Below are positions 58,021 through 64,000 of a DNA stretch of 64,000 bases, in pieces. The stretch comes from Babylonia areolata (Eukaryota > Mollusca > Gastropoda > Neogastropoda > Buccinidae). Position numbers and translations under genes: made by a program. The notes under the pieces are model-generated. The model was not told the origin of the DNA. It ran no database searches and was given only the letters and a program-made list of their open reading frames with translations. Within the stretch, counting starts at the first letter, position 1; each line of letters opens with the position of its first letter. Location: the NCBI RefSeq assembly GCF_041734735.1, contig NC_134910.1, positions 13,181,257-13,245,256 of the forward strand, in the 5' to 3' direction.

Positions 58021-58249
58021 CCTGCCTTCACTTTACATACACGTCCACGGCCTGAAATCTGCTTTCACCTTTTGGCTCCATTGTGTATCTATTTATTTAC
58101 GTATTTGTTTATTCATTTATTTCTTCGTTTGTTTATTTATGTATCTATTGTTTAATTAATGGTTTGTTGATTTTTTTTTTTATTTAACTTTTGCTGACCA
58201 GTCAACCGTGTCAGTAACATTACGGCTTACACTGTGGTTCCTGACACCA

Positions 58250-58985
58250 GAACTGTGGCAGATGAACCGGGGTGTGGCCATGTGGGTCACAGATATGATA
58301 AGCGACGCGGACGTAATGTTGCTGAAAGACAGATCTCTGCTGACTGACACCAAACAGCCCCTGTTGTGCTGCTGAATCACTTTGGTGGTGTTCAGTTAGT
58401 GCCTGTTCTGATTCAACGGACGCAAACCACCACCTGTTACACTCTGGTGGTGTTCAGTTAGTGCCTGTTCTGATTCAACGGACGCAAACCACCACCTGTT
58501 ACACTTTGGTGGTGTTCAGTTAGTGCCTGTTCTGATTCAACGGACACAAACCACCACCTGTTACACTCTGGTGGTGTTCAGTTAGTGCCTGTTTTGATTC
58601 AACGGACGCAAACCACCACCTGTTACACTTTGGTGGTGTTCAGTTAGTGCCTGTTCTGATTCAACGGACACAAACCACCACCTGTTACACTCTGGTGGTG
58701 TTCAGTTAGTGCCTGTTCTGATTCAACGGACACAAACCACCACCTGTTACACTCTGGTGGTGTTCAATTAGTGCCTGTTCTGATTCAACGGACGCAAACC
58801 ACCACCTTTTACGCTTTGGTGGTGTTCAGTTAGTGCCTGTTTTTATTCATCGGACGCAAACCACCAGAATTAAGGCCTCTACTGACAACTGGTCACATAG
58901 GCAGACTGATTGAGCGTCTCCCAGCTGCGGAGGCCGCCACCACCACGTCCCTCCAACGACAGTGCCCCGGAAATAGAAGACTTTG
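58250..58985. repeat. R2-like dispersed repeat holding minisatellite H (63 bp, about 8 copies)
   Basis: The array at 58372-58868 has a unit TTTGGTGGTGTTCAGTTAGT, then GCCTGTTCTGATTCAACGGA and CGCAAACCACCACCTGTTACACT. The seed sequence resembles repeat R2 at 36330 (GTGTTCAGT...CTGTTCTGATTCA). Left and right flanks resemble R2-type non-coding sequence. Confidence 0.8.
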
Positions 58986-59800
58986 TGTCGTTGTCTATTT
59001 GAGCAGGGTTACATTGTGAGAGGGGAAAAAAATATATACTAGAAGTGTCAGCCATGGGCCAAAGAGGGATTCAGTTTTGGTGATAATCCCAATCAGTGTC
59101 TAGATCTTGAGAGTTGTGAAAAAAAAAGTTCTCTCTTGGCCAAAAGTCCCAGTTAGTGCGATATCTGGAGAAACCGTATACAGATTTCCATGAAGCTTTC
59201 TGCAGGTTGTAATAGAAATAAAAAATATGAAGGGTATTGGTGACGTTCTTTATCAAGTTTTAAGCACGGATATGAAAAACTCATGCGCGAAATTTAATCA
59301 AACTTCATTATTATATGCACGGATTTGAAAACCTCGTGTGGAAAATTTAATCAAACTTCATTATATTGGTATCTGTATGTACTTTAGTCATGGGTTTGTA
59401 CGGCTCTGTTGAAATCTTTCTTCACTAAAGGTTTAAGCATGGATGCGAACAGATTGATCGGAAACCTAAATCCATAATGGGTGTCTTGATATTGAGCTGT
59501 AGGCTAACTATGATCTACCTTCATTATAATATGAATGTGTAGAAAAAATTAGACCCTTAGCATGTCTTGGGATTGTGTATCAATATGTGCACTTTGATTT
59601 GAATCTGAATCCACCTTCATTTTAGGTATTGATGTGTCGTGAGTGAGTTTTAGACTGAATCAGTTTTCTTAGTTTGTGTAGATTGATTATGCATGCATGC
59701 ACAGTTGTGCATGTGTGTTCTCACACAGTTATGTACGTTTTTCAGCAGGTAAATGTGTGTGTGTGTGTGTGTCTGTGTGTGTGTGTGTGTGTGTGTGCAG
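58986..59800 (+). other. Intron 22, distal part
   Basis: AT-rich. A short tandem duplication at about 59265-59365 (AATTTAATCAAACTTCATTA in both units). (GT)n at 59755-59797 forms the acceptor region of exon 23. No other exon. Confidence 0.5.
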
Positions 59801-59881
59801 CAAAAGTGGCCGATGAGCAGTGCAGTGCGGATTCTGAGTGCACAACTGGGATGATCTGTGATCCTGCATCAAGTCAATGCA
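59801..59881 (+). CDS. Exon 23: cysteine-rich module 21 (short)
   Basis: This 81-nt, phase 1-1 exon has an acceptor of a 40-nt (GT)n tract then GCAG, and donor GTGAGT. It encodes KVADEQC with cysteine spacing x5, x5, x6 and CTTGMIC; the Gly before the first cysteine is lost. Like exon 35574 it lacks a normal pyrimidine tract, so UG-binding factors could affect its inclusion. Confidence 0.8.
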
Positions 59882-59972
59882 GTGAGTGATCTCTGTTTCT
59901 CTCTTCTCGTCTATCTTGCTTGTCCATACCCCTAACCCCCCACCACCCCAACCTCCGATCCACCACACCCTC

Positions 59973-60387
59973 CCAGATTTTGTATTTGTATTTGTATTCC
60001 TTTTTATCACAACAGATTTCTCTGTGTGAAATTCGGGCTGCTCTCCCCAGGGAAAGCGCGTCGCTACACTACAGCGCCACCCATTTTTTTTTGTATTTTT
60101 TCCTGCGTGCAGTTTTATTTGTTTTCCTATTGAAGTGGATTTTTCTACAGAATTTTGCCAGGAACAACCCTTTTGTTGCCGTGGGTTCTTTTACGTGCGC
60201 TAAGTGCATGCTGCACACGGGACCTCGGTTTATCGTCTCATCCGAATGACTAGCGTCCAGACCACCACTCAAGGTCTAATGGAGGGGGAGAAAATATCGG
60301 CGGCTGAGCCGTGATTCGAACCAGCGCCCTCAGATTCTCTCGCTTCCTAGGCGGACGCGTTACCTCTAGGCCATCACTCCACCGCTC
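59973..60387 (-). mobile_element. SINE family 2, near-complete reverse copy
   Basis: Read in reverse: GGTGGAGTGATGGCCTAGAG head, GGTTCGAATCACGGC B box, CTCCATTAGACCTTGAGTGG, GATGAGACGATAAACCGAGG, and a tail of ATACAA units at 59975-60000. Faces the copy at 61563 across 1.2 kb. Confidence 0.85.
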
Positions 60388-61562
60388 TATTCCCTCCCCG
60401 CCCCTCCTCTCCCCCCGAACCCTCCCAGCCCCCCTGGCCCCCCTCCGCCCTCTCCCCGACCCCCCTCTCTCTCTCTGTGCACACATTCGCACTGCGGTCT
60501 TGTTGTACGTGCCGTGCCCGACTGTCACCACTCATCTGTCACCCGGCTGTGTCACACCATATTTGCAAGACTAAATTGTCAAAGAATACGAAATTAGCTA
60601 CGTGCGTCAAACAACACTTGGAAAAACAGTGGACTTTTTTTTTTTCGGTGACTCGCCGATTGGAACCAAACACACAGCACACTATTCCTTCCTTTTCTGA
60701 GATAGTGAGAGCAAACTGCTTCTGAGGTAGTGACCATGTCACAGTGTGTCTGTCTGCCAGTCGAACGTTTCGTCAGTCAGTTCTTATGAAGAAGGTGTGA
60801 TTGCGGTACGTCAATCGTTTACACCAGACTGCTATGGACTGACAAAAAAAAAAAAAAAAAAAAAGAAAAAAAAAGGTCCGGATATTGAGGAGGAAGCTGC
60901 TTGCAAAACGTAAAACCGGAAACTGGTAACATTTTACGCCGAGATTTGCGACGGGTTTGGGAACTTTATGGATATAATGTTGATTTTGTTTCATTGTTGA
61001 ATGGACGTGAGGAGACTTGGTCAGTCTTTCCATTTTCTTTGACTTTTCTTCTCTGTCTTGTCTTTCTGTCTTTCTTTTTCATAATTTTGTCTGTATTTTC
61101 CTTCTTCCTTTTCTTTGGTTGTTGCTATTGTTTTGTTTTGTTGGGTTTTTTGGGTGGTTTTTTTTTTGGGGGGGTGGGGGGTGGGGGGGGTTGTTTTGTT
61201 GTTGTTTTTTTGTTTTGGCTGTTCGTTTTTTGTTGTTGTTTTTGTTTGGTGTTTTGTTGTTGTTGTTGTTGTTTTTTGTTTTTTGTTGGTTTTTTTGGGT
61301 GTTTTTTTTTTTAAATAACTCAGGAAGCGTTAATTCTATTGCATTGACGGAGGTCTCCTAGTATCTGTCTGACGTCTATATGATGGACATTTTCTTACCG
61401 TACTCAGTTTTCAGCGTTTGTGATGGTATGTCAGTGTTTTTAAATGACTGAGTTATATTTGTGTAAATGTGTGTAGTAATGTCATTTATATAAACGCATT
61501 TACATTCCACATAAAGCAAACAGTCAATGAGTGTTATGTTCACATTATGAATGGACAGAACA
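60388..61562 (+). other. Intron 23, middle part
   Basis: C-rich stretch 60388-60480, A-runs at 60843-60875, and a T/G-only block at 61120-61312 with G-runs (61168-61190). No exon. Confidence 0.5.
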
Positions 61563-61963
61563 GGCGTGGAGTGATGGCCTAGAGGTAACGCGTCCGCATA
61601 GGAAGCGAGAGAATCTGAGCGCGCTGGTTCGAATCACGGCTCAGCCGCCGATATTTTCTCCCCCTCCACTAGACCTTGAGTGGTGGTCTGGACGCTAGTC
61701 ATTTGGACGAGACGATTAACCGAGGTCCCGTGTGCAGCATGCACTTAGCGCACGTAAAAGAACCCACGGCAACAAAAGGGTTGTTCCTGGCAAAATTCTG
61801 TAGAGAAATCCACTTCAATAGGAAAACAAATAAAACTGCACGCAAGAAAAAAATACAAAAAAATGGGTGGCGCTGTTGTGTAGCGACGCGCTCTCCCTGG
61901 GGAGAGCAGCCCGAATTTCACACAGAGAAATCTGTTGTGATAAAAAAGAAATACAAATACAAA
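61563..61963 (+). mobile_element. SINE family 2, complete copy
   Basis: Head GCGTGGAGTGATGGCCTAGA, B box GGTTCGAATCACGG, body CCCCCTCCACTAGACCTTGA and GACGATTAACCGAGGTCCCG, and a tail of ATACAA repeats to 61963. About 400 bp. No clear target-site duplication. Confidence 0.86.
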
Positions 61964-62136
61964 TAGTCTGTTTGGGTTATTCCCTTCTTTCCTCAGTTAC
62001 ATATGTATGTGTCCACGTATATGCCAGTCCATCTTCGTTCTTTCTTTACTTGCTCCGTGAAGGTTTAGCCACATGTTGCACATCTGCGGTGAGACACCAT
62101 CAGGAGTGACTGCCAAGTGTCGTTCAACCCCTTGGA

Positions 62137-62893
62137 AAGAGCAGCCAGTGTGCATTGGAGAGAAGTGATCTTGAGATTCCATGTTGCAGAGAACAGCCAG
62201 TGTGTGTTGCAGAGACATGAAGGAGAGATTCCTTGTTGCAGAGAACAGCCAGTGTGTGCTGCAGAGAAATGAAAAAGAGATTCCTTGTTGCAGAGAACAG
62301 CCAGTGTGTGTTGCAGAGAAATGAAAAAGAGATTCCTTGTTGCAGAGAACAGCCAGTGTGTGTTGCAGAGAACAGCCAGTGTGTGTTGCAGAGAACAGCC
62401 AGTGTGTGTTGCAGGGAACAGCCAGTGTGTGTTGCAGAGAACAGCCAGTGTGTGTTGCAGAGACATGAAGAAGAGATTCATTGTTGCAGAGAACAGCCAG
62501 TGTGTGTTGCAGAGAACAGCCAGTGTGTGTTGCAGAGACATGAAGAAGAGATTCCTTGTTGCAGAGAACAGCCAGTGTGTGTTGCAGAGACATGAAGAAG
62601 AGATTCCTTGTTGCAGAGAACAGCCAGTGTGTGTTGCAGAGACATGAAGAAGAGATTCCTTGTTGCAGAGAACAGCCAGTGTGTGTTGCAAAGAACAGCC
62701 AGTGTGTGTTGCAGAGACATGAAGCAGAGATTCCTTGTTGCAGAGAACAGCCAGTGTGTGTTGCAGAGAACAGCCAGTGTGTGTTGCAGAGAACAGCCAG
62801 TGTGTGTTGCAGAGACATGAAGAAGAGATTCCTTGTTGCAGAGAACAGCCAGTGTGTGTTGCAGAGACATGAAGAAGAGATTCCTTGTTGCAG
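62137..62893 (+). repeat. Minisatellite I: 52-bp unit carrying the exon 24 acceptor, with 23-bp sub-repeats
   Basis: The 52-bp unit contains GAGATTCCTTGTTGCAG then AGAACAGCCAGTGTGTGTTG and CAGAGACATGAAGAA. A 23-bp part (GAACAGCCAGTGTGTGTTGC plus AGA) is itself tandem in places (62345-62460, 62750-62810). The last TTCCTTGTTGCAG is the true acceptor of exon 24. The array has few stops in any frame, giving chance open frames on both strands. Confidence 0.94.
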
Positions 62894-62977
62894 AGATACA
62901 ACTGGGACAGCTGTGTGATCGGAAGACCAAGGATTACTGCATGACTGGAACTGTCTGTGACTTCGATTCCGTGTGCA
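62894..62977 (+). CDS. Exon 24: cysteine-rich module 22 (short)
   Basis: This 84-nt, phase 1-1 exon has acceptor TTCCTTGTTGCAG and donor GTAAGT running straight into (GT)n. It encodes IQLGQLC with cysteine spacing x7, x5, x5 and CMTGTVC. The acceptor is the last of about a dozen identical TTCCTTGTTGCAG copies in the array upstream (62137-62893); this copy is chosen because only it is followed by module sequence. Confidence 0.82.
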
Positions 62978-62979
62978 GT

Positions 62980-63026
<47 letters not shown>

Positions 63027-63243
63027 TGAGTGCTCAGCAAGTTTTAAACGTATCACACATCGCACAGATTCCCGTAACTGGCATTGAATCAATGGTTGAA
63101 TTATGACTCCCTGCATGATAATTACCAAGCCGGCTTTAAACCTGAAAACCTCATTTTGGTGTCATACAGTACCGTGACAAACTGCCCATGAAAAACTCGC
63201 ACTGTCTTTCCTCCACTCTTCTGCTTTCCTCTCCGCTGTCTGT
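62978..63243 (+). other. Intron 24, proximal part
   Basis: (GT)20 directly after the donor (62980-63024), then single-copy sequence. No exon. Confidence 0.5.
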
Positions 63244-63530
63244 GCTCCTACCTGCCCTGTCCTGTCCAGTCATGCCCTGTCCTGCCCTGCCCTGTCCTCT
63301 CCTGCCCTGTCCCGTCTTGTCCTGCCCTGCCCTGCCCTGCCCTGCCCTGCCCTGTCTTGTCCTGCCCTGCTCTGTCCTGCCCTGTCATGTCCTGTCCTGC
63401 CCTGCCCTGCCCTGCCCTGCCCTGTCCTGCTCTGCCCTGCCCTGCCCTGCCCTGCCATGTCCTGTCATGCTCTGTCCTGTCATGCCCTGTCCTGTCCTGC
63501 CCTGCCCTGTCCTGTCCTGTCCTCTGGCAC
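63244..63530 (+). repeat. (CCTGC/CCTGT)n pentanucleotide array
   Basis: About 57 units of CCTGY with a few CATGY variants, ending 26 bp before exon 25, where it may serve as pyrimidine tract. Stop-poor in both directions, so open frames over it are not genes. Confidence 0.93.
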
Positions 63531-63556
63531 TGTGTGGCCTGTACGTGATGTTTCAG

Positions 63557-63640
63557 AGCTGGGTCTGAAGGGAAACTGCAGTGGTGCCAACTTCGCCTTC
63601 TGCAGGAGTGGTACATTCTGTGACTGGCTGGAACAGTGCA
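63557..63640 (+). CDS. Exon 25: cysteine-rich module 23 (short), last in window
   Basis: This 84-nt, phase 1-1 exon has acceptor GTGATGTTTCAG and donor GTGAGT. It encodes LGLKGNC with cysteine spacing x7, x5, x5 and CRSGTFC. It ends in an open phase-1 donor with no stop, so the gene continues beyond position 64000. Confidence 0.82.
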
Positions 63641-63689
63641 GTGAGTACCGGTTATTGTCACTTAAACTTACAGATCATTTACACATAGA

Positions 63690-64000
63690 CACTCACTCAC
63701 TCACTCGATGGAGTCTCCCGTCGGACCGACGGATGAGCAGGCAGGCAGGTTTATCTGTCGGTGTGTGTCCTCATATGGGAGAAAAGGCCGATTCTGGATG
63801 CGCAGCATTTCCCACAGTTGTTGCAAGGGAAAACGTCTCCAGAAGTTGAGCCCTGCTTCCTTCGCTCACGCTTCTCCTTAATGAGCAGCGTTCTTTTGTT
63901 TTCAAACGTCTTTATGCCACTAGAGCACAGCATCCTCCAGCGAGAGCGATCAAGGGCATCAGTTTCCCAGGAAGCGATGTCTATGTCACAGACTTTGAGG
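63690..64000 (-). mobile_element. 3' end of an antisense LINE entering from the right
   Basis: The reverse strand encodes LKVCDIDIASWETDALDRSR, then a basic stretch and a finger FPCNNCGKCCASRIGLFSHM ending RTHTDR and stop at 63751. This matches the C-terminus of the LINE at 53090 (CHIDHRQW...FPCNRCGRLCFSRIGL). A 3' untranslated part of about 60 bp ends in (TGAG)n at about 63690. The visible frame is unbroken. Confidence 0.82.

Larger units (their letters stand above)
4829..63640 (+). other. Gene span: FTP-lectin plus EB-module multi-exon gene (25 exons seen, 3' end beyond window)
   Basis: This is the host gene that organises the window. Twenty-five exons with AG/GT borders were placed by hand, and all introns are phase 1. 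Joining them gives 867 codons with no stop. The N-terminal pair forms a fucolectin-like galactose-binding fold; 23 cysteine-rich modules follow, most opening with the pattern Lys-[Leu/Ile]-x-x-Gly-x-x-Cys, where the first residue is split across the intron. The third cysteine usually sits in C-x-x-G-[TSM]-x-C. This resembles the EB module family (Cys-rich, extracellular). Likely role, by inference only: a secreted or membrane-bound lectin or scavenger-type recognition protein. No transmembrane or cytoplasmic part is in the window. Introns run from 336 bp (49518-49854) to 6.4 kb. The gene name is not recognised. RNA-seq could merge, drop or add small exons. Confidence 0.8.

Noticed and set aside
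56928-58021. Minus-strand frames reading GVSTHSMTGL repeats
   Set aside because: Antisense translation of the donor minisatellite; no independent support.
61997-63040. Minus-strand open frame of 347 codons reading SLQHTLAVLCN repeats
   Set aside because: Translation of the acceptor-bearing minisatellite; the real exon 62894 lies on the other strand.
63188-63661. Open frames over the CCTGY array (GQGRAGQ / CPALPCP)
   Set aside because: Simple pentanucleotide repeat with no stops by composition.

Overview
The window looks like intron-rich nuclear DNA from a marine mollusc, most likely a gastropod. The exons are tiny, the introns are full of (GT)n, (AT)n and (AG)n microsatellites, and several tRNA-headed SINEs and APE-type LINEs resemble ones I associate with gastropod genomes. 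The organism call is inference; no taxonomic marker gene is present.

Almost the whole window belongs to one host gene on the + strand, seen from about 4829 to 63640 and continuing past the right edge. I can place 25 coding exons, 2601 nt or 867 codons in total, each with AG/GT borders. Every exon is a multiple of 3 and every junction is in phase 1, so any exon could be skipped or duplicated without breaking the frame. The first two exons (4829-5056, 6533-6760) make one fucolectin-like (FTP, F5/8C-related) lectin fold. The next 23 are single cysteine-rich modules of EB type. Short exons (75-93 nt) carry four, once five, cysteines. Long exons (117-144 nt) carry six and occur only as adjacent pairs (16571/21492, 38941/40208, 51727/56904). 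The protein is probably an extracellular lectin-headed, multi-module receptor or secreted binding protein. Its signal peptide is unresolved, and any membrane anchor lies outside the window.

Layout: 1-4350 holds nested non-autonomous transposons with a TTAA-flanked MITE inside; 4829-6760 lectin exons; 6761-16687 SINEs, decayed LINE pieces and modules 1-5; 17414-21484 a 4-kb minisatellite just before module 6; 21492-28226 modules 6-10 with SINEs, a telomere-motif minisatellite and a second transposon copy; 28340-32090 a broken LINE; 33117-34585 a 38-bp minisatellite before module 11; 34624-40351 modules 11-15; 41275-45010 a LINE; 45216-49935 modules 16-18 around a 3.8-kb minisatellite; 51727-58020 the third long pair, separated by an amplified half-exon and a LINE with a 1060-codon open frame, followed by a donor-bearing minisatellite; 59801-63640 modules 21-23; 63690-64000 the 3' end of an antisense LINE.

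The most striking feature is that tandem arrays sit on exon edges and carry splice signals. Arrays after exons 35574, 51727 and 56904 copy the 5' splice site; the array before 62894 copies the 3' splice site; the arrays before 21492 and 34624 repeat 3'-splice-site-like sequence. About 14 kb of the 64 kb is minisatellite. I found no rRNA gene, functional tRNA gene, CRISPR array or convincing promoter.
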